This document shows positions 26,513 to 35,488 of a DNA stretch of 64,000 nucleotides, piece by piece (positions within the stretch are counted from its first letter, which is position 1; every line of letters begins with the position of its first letter). The DNA lies in contig JAFMJI010000007.1 of the NCBI GenBank assembly GCA_017853575.1, positions 1 through 64,000 of the forward strand, written 5' to 3'. Position numbers and translations under genes: made by a program. The notes below the pieces were generated by a model. It saw only the letters and a program-made list of their open reading frames with translations, was not told the DNA's origin and searched no databases. This DNA comes from Chitinophagaceae bacterium (GTDB taxonomy: Bacteria > Bacteroidota > Bacteroidia > Chitinophagales > Chitinophagaceae).

Positions 26513-28231
26513 TTAATAAGCCGAGGCATGATCATCGCCTCTTTTGTCGGCAACCACATCTATTTGTTTGATTTTGTTTTTCTCCCAATTAATTTTGATG
26601 ACTTCTGTTCTTCCAATTTGACCTCTTTTCTGAAAAGTATATCCCATTGAACTCAATGCTGATTGAACTTGCTGTGGAAAATCATTTTCAATGACCACTT
26701 GATCAGGAAGCCATTGGTGATGGAATTTAGGATTGTTTACAGCATCCAAAGGTGATTGATTAAATTCCAGGATATTTACCAATGTTTGAAATACCGATGT
26801 AGGAATGGTTGTACCGCCGGGTGTACCAACAACCAAATAGGGCTTTTTGTCTTTAAGTACAATTGTTGGCGTCATTGAACTCAACATTCTTTTTCCTGGT
26901 GCAATGGCATTTGCCTCTTTACCAACTGCTCCGAACATATTTGGTACTCCTGGTTTTACGCTGAAATCATCCATTTCGTTGTTCAACAGAAACCCAGCAC
27001 CTGCAACAACAGTTTTTGATCCATATCCTCCATTAAGTGTCGTTGTTACACTTACAACATTGCCGAAAGCATCTGCTACTGATAGGTGAGTGGTTTCTTC
27101 ACTTTCAGGGTTTATATTTCCAGGAGTGATCACATCGCTTGGCGTTGCTTTGCCTGGAATAAAATCTTTCATTCTTTCGTGTAAATATTTTTGACTGGAA
27201 AGTGTTTTTACGGGCACTTTAACAAAATCCTGATCGCCCATAAACTCAGCCCTGTCAGCATATGCTCTACGTTCCACCTCAATCATCAATTGCACAGAAG
27301 CTGGAGTATGAAAGCCAAGTTTATCAATGTTTCTATCTTCAATCATCTTCATCATTTGTTGCATGAGCAATCCACCACTGCTGGGCATCGGCATGCCAAT
27401 TACTTTATATCCTTTGTAGTCAAATGCAATTGCAGGTCTTTCAACTGCCTGATAATTTTTCAGATCATCCAAACTAATATTGCCTTTCCCTCTCTTCATT
27501 TCCTCCACAATCAATTTTGCAGTCTCACCTTCATAAAATCCTTTTTGTCCAAAATCTCTAATCCGTTTGAGTGTTGCTGCCAACTCTTTTTGAATCAATG
27601 TATCACCCGGTCTCCATTCGGCAGACTTTACAAAAACTGGAAGTGAGGTGTTGTATTTTATGAAAGCTGATTTTGAACCATTCAGTGATCTTGCCTCTGC
27701 AGGTGTAATCACAAATCCTTTTTCTGCCAGATCAATGGCTGGTTGTATAAGTTTTGCAAAAGGCAGTTTCCCATATTTGTGTGATGAAAACAATCCTGCA
27801 ATGGTTCCTGGAACACCACTTGCCAGATGTCCATTCTGACTGAGTTCCATTTGCGGATTTCCTTTTTCATCTAGGTACATATTTCTGCTGGAAGCAGCTG
27901 GAGCTTTTTCCCTGTAATCAATTGAAATGGTTTTTCCTTTTTGTGTATGCGCTACCAGAAACCCTCCTCCACCAATATTGCCTGCGCCAGGGTACACTAC
28001 AGCCAACGCAAGTTGGGTTGCAATGGCGGCATCAAAAGCATTGCCTCCCTGTTTTAGAATTTCGACGCCAACCATGCTGGCAATGGGATGGGCAGATGCA
28101 ACAGCACCGTTGCTCCCCTGAGCTGTTTTGGAGATGGAATATTGATAGGGATTGACTTGTGCTGATAGTACTTCTGTTTGAGATTCATAGACAGCAACGG
28201 TCAAAAAGAGCAGTAAACATTGTTTTTTCAT
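26513..28231 (-). CDS. ggt: gamma-glutamyltransferase
   Basis: 572 residues with a signal peptide (ends near VLSAQ). This Ntn hydrolase self-cleaves before the catalytic Thr in EETTHLSVAD (Thr380 by comparison with E. coli Thr391). Other conserved parts are GGGGFLVAH (87-95), IDYREKAP, ASGVPGT (138-143) and the lid and substrate loops NGGYGSKT and MLSSMTPTI. It hydrolyses or transfers the gamma-glutamyl group of glutathione and related peptides in the periplasm. It starts opposite the PIG-L gene at 28328; a one-mismatch -7 box (TATATTTA) lies 4 bases upstream of its ATG at 28236-28243. Confidence 0.95.
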   Translation of the reverse strand: MKKQCLLLFLTVAVYESQTEVLSAQVNPYQYSISKTAQGSNGAVASAHPIASMVGVEILKQGGNAFDAAIATQLALAVVYPGAGNIGGGGFLVAHTQKGKTISIDYREKAPAASSRNMYLDEKGNPQMELSQNGHLASGVPGTIAGLFSSHKYGKLPFAKLIQPAIDLAEKGFVITPAEARSLNGSKSAFIKYNTSLPVFVKSAEWRPGDTLIQKELAATLKRIRDFGQKGFYEGETAKLIVEEMKRGKGNISLDDLKNYQAVERPAIAFDYKGYKVIGMPMPSSGGLLMQQMMKMIEDRNIDKLGFHTPASVQLMIEVERRAYADRAEFMGDQDFVKVPVKTLSSQKYLHERMKDFIPGKATPSDVITPGNINPESEETTHLSVADAFGNVVSVTTTLNGGYGSKTVVAGAGFLLNNEMDDFSVKPGVPNMFGAVGKEANAIAPGKRMLSSMTPTIVLKDKKPYLVVGTPGGTTIPTSVFQTLVNILEFNQSPLDAVNNPKFHHQWLPDQVVIENDFPQQVQSALSSMGYTFQKRGQIGRTEVIKINWEKNKIKQIDVVADKRGDDHASAY

Positions 28232-28327
28232 ACAATAAATATACCGAGTAATCTGAAAGAAATAGATAGTAATATATTATAATCGTTTCTATTTGTTTAT
28301 TTTAGTGAATCAACCAATCTTCAACGT

Positions 28328-30670
28328 ATGCGTCCTTTATTTTTTGCCATTAGAAAATTGAAATTCATTTTTACTTTTTTACTTTTTGCATTTTCAGCTT
28401 TATTGAATGTTTTTGCTCAGAAACCCCAGCAGTGGAGCAGTGGAGAAATCCTACATGCCATGAAAAAATTAAATGTATTGGGCTCTGTTCTTTATATGGC
28501 GGCACACCCTGACGATGAAAATACTCGTTTGCTCGCTTACTTGGCCAGGGCACGTCAATACCGAACTGGCTACATGGCTATGACAAGAGGGGATGGAGGA
28601 CAAAATCTTATTGGCAACCAACAGGGATTTGAGTTGGGGCTGATCAGAACACAGGAATTACTAGCTGCGAGAAGAACAGACGGTGCTGAGCAATTTTTCT
28701 CTCGTGCTTTTGATTTTGGTTTTTCCAAAAGAACTGAAGAGGCCTTGAGCTTTTGGGACAAAGAAAAAATATTATCAGACGCAGTTTGGGTGATCAGAAA
28801 TTTTCGTCCCGATATCATCATTACAAGATTTCCTGAAGACAGCAGAGCAGGTCACGGTCATCATTCGGGTTCAGCAGTAATTGCGAGAGAAGCATTCATT
28901 GCTGCTGCAGATCCAAACAGATTTCCGGAACACTTCAAATATGGTGTGGGTCCTTGGAAAGTAAAAAGAATCATGTGGAATACATTCAGTTTCTTCGGAA
29001 CCAATACTACTGCTGAAAATCAAATGAAGATTGAAGTTGGCGATTATCTTCCTTTGCTTGGAAAGAGCATAGGTGAAATATCAGCAGACAGCAGAAGTCA
29101 GCACCGCTCACAAGGTTTTGGTTCAGCCGGTGCAAGAGGAACAGCTACAGAATATTTCAATCATACACTAGGTGATCCTGCAGAAAAGGATCCAATGGAT
29201 GGAATTGATTGTACATGGAAACGCGTAGAAGGTGGAGATGCGGTCAATATCCTCATAAACAAAATGATTGCATCATATGATGTAAACAATCCTTCAGCAT
29301 CTTTGAATACATTGCTGGAAGTCAGGAAAGCATTGACAAACATCAAAGATGCTTACTGGAGCAAATTGAAAACTGCTGAAGTAGAGAAGTTGATCAGAAT
29401 GGTTATGGGGTTATATGCAGAGGCGGTAAGCGATAAGCAATTTATCAAACAAGGCGATTCACTGAAAGTAAATCTGTCTGTTTACAACCGTTCAAGTATA
29501 GGAGCAACGGTATCAAAAATTGCTTTAAATGGATCAACTTGGAATACGGATGTACCATTAAAAAACAACAACAATTGGTCACAGCCGCTCGCGATTTCAA
29601 TCTCCCAAGATCATCCGCTGTCCCAACCATATTGGTTGGCCAATCCAATGAACAAGGGTCATTTTAATGTAACTGATCAGCAATTGATTGGTATGGCGGA
29701 GAATAAACCAAGCTTTGAGGTGATGTTATCTTTAAAGATTGGAAATGAAAATCTGGATGTGAAAATTCCAGTTGTATTTAGAAATGTAGATCCCGCGATT
29801 GGTGAGTTTATTCATCCAGTCTATGTTATTCCTTCAAAAGTATCAACCGTGGCTGCACAACCTGTATTACTAAATACTGCTTCATCGGCTCCAAAACAGC
29901 TAGCAGCACCCAAGGATGATGCTCCATTCATGCATATTTTATCATATGAGCATATTCCAACCCTGATTTATTTCAGTAAAAATGAACAAATGGTTGTGAA
30001 GGTAGATTTAAAAACAACCGGAAGGAGAATTGGATACATTGTTGGTGCAGGTGATAAAGTTCCTGAGGCCATTAAAATGATGGGATATGAATTGGTGGAA
30101 TTAGATAAAGATGATATTACTGCAGAACGTCTCAAAACAATGGATGCAGTTGTTGTTGGCGTTCGTGCATACAATGTTCATGAGTGGATGGGGGATAAAT
30201 ATGATTTATTGATGGACTATGTGAAGAATGGAGGTAACATGGTAGTACAATACAATACAAACAGCTTCGCAGGACCATTGGCAAAAATGAAAATCGGCCC
30301 TAAACCTTTCACTGTTTCAAGAGGAAGGATTACTGAAGAAGATGCAGAAATGAAGTTTTTGGATGAAAAAGATCCAGTGTTGAACTATCCTAATAAAATT
30401 ACTTCTGAAGATTTTAAAGGATGGGTTCAGGAAAGAGGAATATATTTCGCAGACGCATTTTCCAATGACTATAAAGCAATCTTTAGCATGCACGATCAAA
30501 ATGAATCAGATCTTACTGGTAGTCTCATTGTGCGCAATGAAGGCAAAGGAAGGTTTATTTATACTGGGCTGGTATTTTACCGTGAACTTCCTGCAGGTGT
30601 TCCTGGTGCGTACAGATTATTTGCAAATTTAATTTCTAATCCTAATTTAAAAGTAAACGATGTCAAATAG
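28328..30670 (+). CDS. secreted PIG-L family deacetylase
   Basis: 780 residues. A signal peptide (ends near VFAQK) precedes a PIG-L/LmbE domain with the zinc motif AAHPDDEN (about 58-65), TRGDGGQNLIGNQQG, RRTDGAEQFF and RAGHGHHSGSA. This domain hydrolyses N-acetyl groups of sugars. The C-terminal ~450 residues are additional beta-type and glutamine-amidotransferase-like domains (VVVGVRAYNVHEWMG, GGNMVVQYN). The stop is overlapped by the start of a 50-residue membrane peptide gene, which in turn overlaps a symporter gene, so the three are coupled. It may deacetylate an external amino sugar conjugate imported by the symporter; inference. Confidence 0.85.
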   Translation: MRPLFFAIRKLKFIFTFLLFAFSALLNVFAQKPQQWSSGEILHAMKKLNVLGSVLYMAAHPDDENTRLLAYLARARQYRTGYMAMTRGDGGQNLIGNQQGFELGLIRTQELLAARRTDGAEQFFSRAFDFGFSKRTEEALSFWDKEKILSDAVWVIRNFRPDIIITRFPEDSRAGHGHHSGSAVIAREAFIAAADPNRFPEHFKYGVGPWKVKRIMWNTFSFFGTNTTAENQMKIEVGDYLPLLGKSIGEISADSRSQHRSQGFGSAGARGTATEYFNHTLGDPAEKDPMDGIDCTWKRVEGGDAVNILINKMIASYDVNNPSASLNTLLEVRKALTNIKDAYWSKLKTAEVEKLIRMVMGLYAEAVSDKQFIKQGDSLKVNLSVYNRSSIGATVSKIALNGSTWNTDVPLKNNNNWSQPLAISISQDHPLSQPYWLANPMNKGHFNVTDQQLIGMAENKPSFEVMLSLKIGNENLDVKIPVVFRNVDPAIGEFIHPVYVIPSKVSTVAAQPVLLNTASSAPKQLAAPKDDAPFMHILSYEHIPTLIYFSKNEQMVVKVDLKTTGRRIGYIVGAGDKVPEAIKMMGYELVELDKDDITAERLKTMDAVVVGVRAYNVHEWMGDKYDLLMDYVKNGGNMVVQYNTNSFAGPLAKMKIGPKPFTVSRGRITEEDAEMKFLDEKDPVLNYPNKITSEDFKGWVQERGIYFADAFSNDYKAIFSMHDQNESDLTGSLIVRNEGKGRFIYTGLVFYRELPAGVPGAYRLFANLISNPNLKVNDVK

Positions 30671-30812
30671 GCCAACCCGTTCTCCGGTATTTGGACTGAT
30701 TGTCGGACTTGGAATCGGGGTGTTGATTGCATTGGTAAGGAAAAAAATTGCACTCGGACTATTGATTGGAATTTTAATTGCAGCAATTTTGTACAAACGG
30801 GATCAAAGATGA
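30660..30812 (+). CDS. 50-residue double-membrane-segment peptide
   Basis: A short gene with ATG at 30660, 11 bases inside the 3' end of the PIG-L gene, and TGA at 30810-30812. That stop overlaps the ATG of the symporter by 4 bases. The peptide has a basic N-terminus (SNRPTR), a Gly/Ile/Leu-rich helix (FGLIVGLGIGVLIALV), a short basic turn (RKK), a second helix (ALGLLIGILIAAIL) and a basic end. That pattern, the tight overlaps on both sides and the absence of other explanation support a real gene. It may assist or regulate the symporter; unknown family. Confidence 0.7.
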   Translation: MSNRPTRSPVFGLIVGLGIGVLIALVRKKIALGLLIGILIAAILYKRDQR

Positions 30813-32485
30813 GTTTCATCGATTGGCTCGTCTTGCTTTGCACCATGACTTTGGTGGTCTTGTATGGTGTTTATAAAGGAAGAACGACGAAGGATATTGA
30901 TGGGTACTATAGGAGCAGTCGCCAGCTTCCATGGTACATGGTAATGCTCAGTGTGATAGGAACACAGGCGAGTGCAGTTACTTTTTTATCCGGACCAGGA
31001 CAGGCATACGCAGATGGTATGCGTTTCGTTCAATATTATTTTGGACTCCCCCTCGCAACCATTGTTCTTTGCATCACTTTCATTCCAATCTTTCACAAGC
31101 TGAATATTTACACTGCTTATGAATATTTGGAGAAAAGGTTTGACAGAAAAACCAGAACATTTACATCTTTCCTATTCCTGCTCTCTAGAGCATTATCAAC
31201 AGGTATCAGCGTATATGCACCTGCAATAATTTTATCTTCTGTCCTTGATTGGAATATTTATATAACCAATGTGATCATGGGTGGTATTGTAATTATCTAC
31301 AGCATTAGTGGTGGGGCAAGGGCTGTTGCCTATACACAGCAGCTACAGTTGGGAATCATTTTTGCAGGATTGTTTCTGGCTGCTTATTTGTTGATTCAAA
31401 TGATGCCAGAGGGCATGGGGCTATCACAGGCTTTACAAGTGGGGGATAAGTTTGGTAAGATGAATGTGATTACAACTGGCTTTACTGAAAATGGATTCAA
31501 TTGGAATGATCGATTCAACATCATCAGTGGTATCATTGGTGGATTCTTTCTTTCACTATCATATTTTGGAACAGATCAAAGTCAGGTTGGAAGATATTTG
31601 ACTGCCAGCACCATCAAACAAAGTAGACTAGGATTGATCATGAACGGAATCGTTAAAATTCCTATGCAATTTTTCATTTTATTGGTTGGTGTATTGGTAT
31701 TTGTGTATTATTCCTACAATACTTCACCGCTTTATTTTAATGAACTGGCTATTCAGAAACTTAAGAAGACTGCATATAAGGAACAAATATTGACATTGGA
31801 AAAATCTCATCAATTGATCAGTGATGAGAAAAAAGCCATTGTTGAATCAGGCAGAATACATCATGAGGACAACATTGAAGCATTGAAGAAATTGAATGTG
31901 CAGGAAGAGGCATTAAGAACACAACTAAAATCCATGATCAAGGAATCAGGGATACTTGTTGAGAACAACGATACAAACTATGTGTTTATTCGATTTGTGA
32001 TGGATCACATGCCACATGGATTGATCGGTTTGCTAATAGCAGTTATTTTTCTCGCTGCGTGGGGTAGTATTGCAGCCGCTTTGAATGCCTTGTCGTCTGC
32101 AACATTGATAGATTTTCATAAACAATACATAAAATCAGACACCACCAGTGAAGAGGAGTTTAGGCTGTCTCGGATGTACACATTGTTTTGGGGGATTTTT
32201 TGTATCGTATTTGCTCAGTTTGCAACCAATTTGGGAAGTTTAATTGAAGCAGTAAATATTTTAGGATCTTGGTTTTATGGCGTGATGCTCGGTATTTTTC
32301 TGGTCGCTTTTTATTTTAAAAAGGTTGGAGGGAATGCTGTTTTCTATGGAGCTATAATGGGTGAAATTTGTGTCCTCTCCATGTATGCATGTACAAATAT
32401 TGGATGGCTATGGCTGAATGTTATTGGTGCTTTGGCTGTGATTGGAATTAGCCTTGTTCTACAGCTAATATTGAGGAAAAGATAA
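30809..32485 (+). CDS. sodium:solute symporter (SSS family)
   Basis: 558 residues with about 13 hydrophobic helices. N-terminal features typical of the SSS family are GYYRSSRQLPWYMVMLSVIGTQASAVTFLSGPGQAYADG and YEYLEKRFDRKTR, followed by a core GTDQSQVGRYLTA motif. A long charged cytoplasmic loop (about 315-385, Lys/Glu-rich) interrupts the helices. Such symporters bring in sugars, acids or amino acids with sodium. The gene is coupled to the PIG-L and small-peptide genes, so a deacetylated amino sugar or N-acyl compound is a plausible substrate; inferred. Confidence 0.9.
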   Translation: MSFIDWLVLLCTMTLVVLYGVYKGRTTKDIDGYYRSSRQLPWYMVMLSVIGTQASAVTFLSGPGQAYADGMRFVQYYFGLPLATIVLCITFIPIFHKLNIYTAYEYLEKRFDRKTRTFTSFLFLLSRALSTGISVYAPAIILSSVLDWNIYITNVIMGGIVIIYSISGGARAVAYTQQLQLGIIFAGLFLAAYLLIQMMPEGMGLSQALQVGDKFGKMNVITTGFTENGFNWNDRFNIISGIIGGFFLSLSYFGTDQSQVGRYLTASTIKQSRLGLIMNGIVKIPMQFFILLVGVLVFVYYSYNTSPLYFNELAIQKLKKTAYKEQILTLEKSHQLISDEKKAIVESGRIHHEDNIEALKKLNVQEEALRTQLKSMIKESGILVENNDTNYVFIRFVMDHMPHGLIGLLIAVIFLAAWGSIAAALNALSSATLIDFHKQYIKSDTTSEEEFRLSRMYTLFWGIFCIVFAQFATNLGSLIEAVNILGSWFYGVMLGIFLVAFYFKKVGGNAVFYGAIMGEICVLSMYACTNIGWLWLNVIGALAVIGISLVLQLILRKR

Positions 32486-32500
32486 TCTGATAATTTTGAG

Positions 32501-32590
32501 TGGTGCCCGGGGCGGGACTTGAACCCGCACTCGCTTTTTCGGCGAACAGGATTTTAAGTCCTGCGTGTCTACCAATTCCACCACCCGGGC
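32501..32590 (-). tRNA. tRNA-Leu (anticodon TAA)
   Basis: Acceptor GCCCGGG pairs with CCCGGGC, with A73 and encoded CCA. Anticodon stem CAGGA/TCCTG with loop CTTAAAA gives anticodon TAA. A long variable arm (type II tRNA) is present. It lies 51 bases after tRNA-Gly, from which an intrinsic terminator separates it. Confidence 0.96.
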
Positions 32591-32611
32591 GAAAGCCAAA
32601 TGACTCAAAAT

Positions 32612-32634
32612 AAAAAATTCCATCAATGATGGAA
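32612..32634 (-). terminator. terminator between tRNA-Gly and tRNA-Leu
   Basis: A 7-bp stem (32618-32624 with 32628-32634) followed on the minus strand by TTTTTT. It would stop the tRNA-Gly transcript before tRNA-Leu. The plus side also has a T-run (32636-32640). Confidence 0.75.
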
Positions 32635-32641
32635 CTTTTTG

Positions 32642-32714
32642 AGCGGAAGACGAGATTCGAACCCGCGACCCTAACCTTGGCAAGGTTATGCTCTACCAGC
32701 TGAGCTACTTCCGC
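32642..32714 (-). tRNA. tRNA-Gly (anticodon GCC)
   Basis: Acceptor GCGGAAG pairs with CTTCCGC, with U73. Anticodon stem TAACC/GGTTA with loop TTGCCAA gives GCC. T loop GGTTCGAATC. CCA not encoded. Confidence 0.96.
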
Positions 32715-32738
32715 AAGAATAAGAACTTTTGTGGGGTG

Positions 32739-32746
32739 CAAAAATA
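32739..32746 (-). promoter_or_regulatory. -7 box for tRNA-Gly
   Basis: TATTTTTG, a perfect TAnnTTTG match on the minus strand, 24 bases before the tRNA 5' end. Confidence 0.5.
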
Positions 32747-32776
32747 ATGATTAATGCAATCCAACAAACTATTTTA

Positions 32777-32983
32777 TTACTTGTATTTTGGAGTATACAA
32801 AGAGGATTCCTGAACTTCTACCTTAGGTTTGCCTTTATAATGCTTGGAATAAAGTCCATAACAGCCGCCCATAACAAAGGCGAGGAAAGCAAACAATTGA
32901 ACATGGAATAGAAAACGAGAAGAAGAGACCCAGTTTCTACCGAAATCTTTTTGTTCTTCAGGATTTACATTGCTGTGTTGCAT
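32777..32983 (-). CDS. 68-residue single-pass membrane protein, unknown
   Basis: A small protein: hydrophilic charged N-terminus (NVNPEEQKDFGRNWVSS), one membrane segment (FHVQLFAFLAFVMGGCYGLYS), and a basic C-terminal tail. A perfect -7 box lies 17 bases upstream of the ATG, supporting a real gene on this strand. The opposite frame has no such support. It lies between tRNA-Gly and a glycosyltransferase gene on the same strand. No family recognised. Confidence 0.62.
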   Translation of the reverse strand: MQHSNVNPEEQKDFGRNWVSSSRFLFHVQLFAFLAFVMGGCYGLYSKHYKGKPKVEVQESSLYTPKYK

Positions 32984-33000
32984 AGTGAAATTTTGCTCTG

Positions 33001-33008
33001 CAAAGGTA
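33001..33008 (-). promoter_or_regulatory. -7 box for the 68-residue membrane protein gene
   Basis: TACCTTTG on the minus strand, perfect match to TAnnTTTG, 17 bases before the ATG at 32983. Confidence 0.5.
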
Positions 33009-33032
33009 GCAAAACCTGATAAAATCCCATCC

Positions 33033-34067
33033 TTAATTTTTAATAATTTCTGAGAACTTTTTTTTGCCTTTTACGAAGTAATCCCAGGCAATATTTCCCT
33101 TGTAAACACCTTTTGGAGATTGTATTCTGATCAAAGGAAATACACTTTGTTTTTTTTCAAAAAGCATCCATTTGATGAAGTCAACATGGGCTTTTGCAAT
33201 GGCAGTAAAAAAAGAGGGATTCGCTCGTAAAAGATTTTTCCAAGCACTAATGGCGTCTAGAAGAAAGCGCATTTTAAGAGTATGCCACTTTTCTAATCCA
33301 GTTTTATTTTTAAACAACATGATCAGGTTGTTTCTGAAATTCAAATATGTTTTTTGTGGATTTTCCTTTTTTAACGTTCCGCCTCCAACATGATACACAA
33401 CAGAACTTGGGCAAGACATGATCTTATAACCAGCAAGTTGCAATCGCCAGCATAAATCAATCTCTTCCTGATGCGCAAAAAAGAATGGATCAAATCCGCC
33501 GACATCAAAAAAAAGTTTCTTTCTGATGATCATGGCTGCACCAGATGCCCAAAAAATTTCATTTTCCTGATCATATTGGTGGTGATCCTTTTCGATACTG
33601 TCAAATATCCTGCCTCTTGAAAAAGGATATCCATATCTGTCGATCCAACCTCCCGCTGCACCTGCATATTCAAATTGATCTCTTGATTGATAGTCTAATA
33701 TCTTAGGCTGAACGGCAGCAATTTTTTCATCTTTCATAAAAAGTTCTACGGCCGGTTGAATCCAGTTGGGATCAACTTCTATGTCAGAATTGAGTAGAAC
33801 AACCAATTCTTCATCCACGCTTTTCAAAGATTCATTGTACCCACCGGTAAAACCGCTGTTCTTCTCCATCACTATGATTTTTACTTCCTGGAAATGTTCT
33901 TTTAAAAAATTGACAGAATCATCCGTCGAACCATTATCAGCTACATATACAGTGAATGCATGATAATTTGTTGACAAAACAGAAGGTAGGAACTGCTGCA
34001 GAAAATGTTTCCCATTCCAGTTAAGTATTACAATTGCAACCTTGGGCAGCATCGCTTGAGTGTTCAT
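33033..34067 (-). CDS. glycosyltransferase family 2
   Basis: 344 residues with a GT-A fold. The N-terminus VAIVILNWNGKHFLQQFLPSV, VADNGSTDD (nucleotide site), EKNSGFTGGYNES and LLNSDIEVDPNW (DxD-like metal site) are typical of rhamnosyl- or N-acetylglucosaminyl-type family 2 enzymes. FFAHQEEIDLCWRLQLAGYKI follows (acceptor and ED motif). The C-terminal part is basic, possibly membrane-associated. It probably adds a sugar to a cell-surface polysaccharide or lipid. A -7 box is 8 bases upstream of the ATG, so it is transcribed alone. Confidence 0.88.
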   Translation of the reverse strand: MNTQAMLPKVAIVILNWNGKHFLQQFLPSVLSTNYHAFTVYVADNGSTDDSVNFLKEHFQEVKIIVMEKNSGFTGGYNESLKSVDEELVVLLNSDIEVDPNWIQPAVELFMKDEKIAAVQPKILDYQSRDQFEYAGAAGGWIDRYGYPFSRGRIFDSIEKDHHQYDQENEIFWASGAAMIIRKKLFFDVGGFDPFFFAHQEEIDLCWRLQLAGYKIMSCPSSVVYHVGGGTLKKENPQKTYLNFRNNLIMLFKNKTGLEKWHTLKMRFLLDAISAWKNLLRANPSFFTAIAKAHVDFIKWMLFEKKQSVFPLIRIQSPKGVYKGNIAWDYFVKGKKKFSEIIKN

Positions 34068-34075
34068 GTATCTGG

Positions 34076-34083
34076 CAAAAATA
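34076..34083 (-). promoter_or_regulatory. -7 box for the glycosyltransferase gene
   Basis: TATTTTTG on the minus strand, perfect TAnnTTTG match, 8 bases before the ATG at 34067. Confidence 0.5.
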
Positions 34084-34152
34084 GGCGCTTATTGACGAAA
34101 ATAATTTGTGTGGTTGATATAAATCGTCAAATTTGTTGATACCATCATTAAA

Positions 34153-35304
34153 ATGAAAAGATTGTCGCAATTGAAAATAGGGATGTCGGTTGTTGGGATA
34201 TGCATTGTCATCGGCTCATACTTTTATTCTAATTTTTTAGCAGAGGAAATATCCAATCGAGAGAAAAAGACCATGCAGGAATGGGTAGCCGCTCAGAAAG
34301 TAGTTGCCAATGCATTTGCCGGAGATGATCTTTCGCTTTCTACTGAAATCATAGCAGAACAGAAAAATATTCCTGTAATAGAAACTGATGAGAAAGACAG
34401 CATCATGAGTTTTTTAAACTTTGATAGCATGAAAGTTGCACGGAATAAAAACTATTTAATCAATCATCTTAAGCAGGATAAATTAAATGGTAGATTTATA
34501 ACAACTTATTTATCTGAAGACAGAAAAAAATTTAATCGATATTATTATGGTGAATCTGATTTGTTGAATCAAGTAAGGTATTTTCCGGTTCTTCAATTGT
34601 TGATCGTTGTAATTTTTTCAATTATTATGATCATTTGGTTGAACAACCGTCATAGGTCTATTCAAAATCAGCTCTGGGCTTCACTTGCAAAGGAAACTGC
34701 TCATCAACTTGGAACACCCATTTCTGCGCTTTCTGGTTGGTCATTGCTTCTGAGCGAAGGAACAAATCCTGCAAATGTTGTGCCTGAAATGGACAAGGAT
34801 ATCAATCGTCTAAAGCTGATAGCAGACAGATTTGGGATGATTGGAGGTGTTCCCAAAAAATCAGAAACCGACATTGTTCAACTTGTTTTTCATTCAGTTG
34901 ATTATATGAGAAAACGTGCTTCAGAAAAAGTTTCAATACAAATCAATCGCTTTCCTGATCATCCAGTCAAACTCGAACTTGCAAAAGCATTGGTTGAATG
35001 GGTCATTGAAAATCTCCTAAAGAATGCACTTGATGCAATGGATGGACATGGTGAAATTTTCTTGGATGTTTATGAAACTGAGAAAGAAGTATTGATTGAT
35101 GTCACTGATTCTGGAAAAGGAATCTCTCCGTCAGTTCAAAAAGAAATTTTCAGTCCTGGGTTTACAACTAAAAAAAGAGGGTGGGGACTCGGGTTAACAT
35201 TAGCAAAAAGGATAGTGGAAGAGTATCACCATGGGTCTTTAATTGTAAAAAGCTCTGAATTGGGCAAAGGATCCACTTTTCGCATTTCATTTATGAAGGG
35301 ATGA
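34153..35304 (+). CDS. membrane sensor histidine kinase (orphan)
   Basis: 383 residues. Two membrane segments (about 8-25 and 145-163) flank a 120-residue periplasmic sensor region of unknown type. No HAMP or PAS domain is apparent. The H box is AKETAHQLGTPISALSGW (His184), followed by N box ENLLKNALDAM, G1 DVTDSGKGIS and the G2 part KRGWGLGLTLAKRIVEEYHHG. It should autophosphorylate on His184. No response regulator lies beside it, so the partner is unlinked. Signal unknown. Confidence 0.9.
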   Translation: MKRLSQLKIGMSVVGICIVIGSYFYSNFLAEEISNREKKTMQEWVAAQKVVANAFAGDDLSLSTEIIAEQKNIPVIETDEKDSIMSFLNFDSMKVARNKNYLINHLKQDKLNGRFITTYLSEDRKKFNRYYYGESDLLNQVRYFPVLQLLIVVIFSIIMIIWLNNRHRSIQNQLWASLAKETAHQLGTPISALSGWSLLLSEGTNPANVVPEMDKDINRLKLIADRFGMIGGVPKKSETDIVQLVFHSVDYMRKRASEKVSIQINRFPDHPVKLELAKALVEWVIENLLKNALDAMDGHGEIFLDVYETEKEVLIDVTDSGKGISPSVQKEIFSPGFTTKKRGWGLGLTLAKRIVEEYHHGSLIVKSSELGKGSTFRISFMKG

Positions 35305-35329
35305 AGTTTTCTTTCAAGCTATTTTTTCA

Positions 35330-35337
35330 TAATTTTG
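35330..35337 (+). promoter_or_regulatory. -7 box for tRNA-Leu(GAG)
   Basis: TAATTTTG, a perfect TAnnTTTG match, 11 bases before the tRNA 5' end. Confidence 0.5.
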
Positions 35338-35348
35338 CCTTCCCCATT

Positions 35349-35432
35349 GCCCAGGTGGCGAAACTGGTAGACGCACTACCTTGAGGTGGTAGCGCTGGAA
35401 ACGGCGTGCTGGTTCGAATCCAGTCTTGGGCA
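35349..35432 (+). tRNA. tRNA-Leu (anticodon GAG)
   Basis: Acceptor GCCCAGG pairs with CTTGGGC, with A73. Anticodon stem CTACC/GGTAG with loop TTGAGGT gives GAG. A long variable arm (CGCTGGAAACGGCG) marks type II. CCA not encoded. It is followed by a terminator. Confidence 0.96.
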
Positions 35433-35437
35433 CAAAG

Positions 35438-35466
35438 CCCCGAGTAAAGTCGGGGTTTTGTTTTTT
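35438..35466 (+). terminator. intrinsic terminator after tRNA-Leu(GAG)
   Basis: CCCCGA (35438-35443) pairs with TCGGGG (35450-35455), followed by TTTTGTTTTTT. Confidence 0.8.
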
Positions 35467-35488
35467 ATATTTATACCCTTGTAAATCC

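Noticed and set aside
32729-32911. 60-codon plus-strand frame opposite the 68-residue membrane protein
   Set aside because: No promoter on this strand, and the minus frame has a perfect -7 box and a normal membrane-protein pattern.
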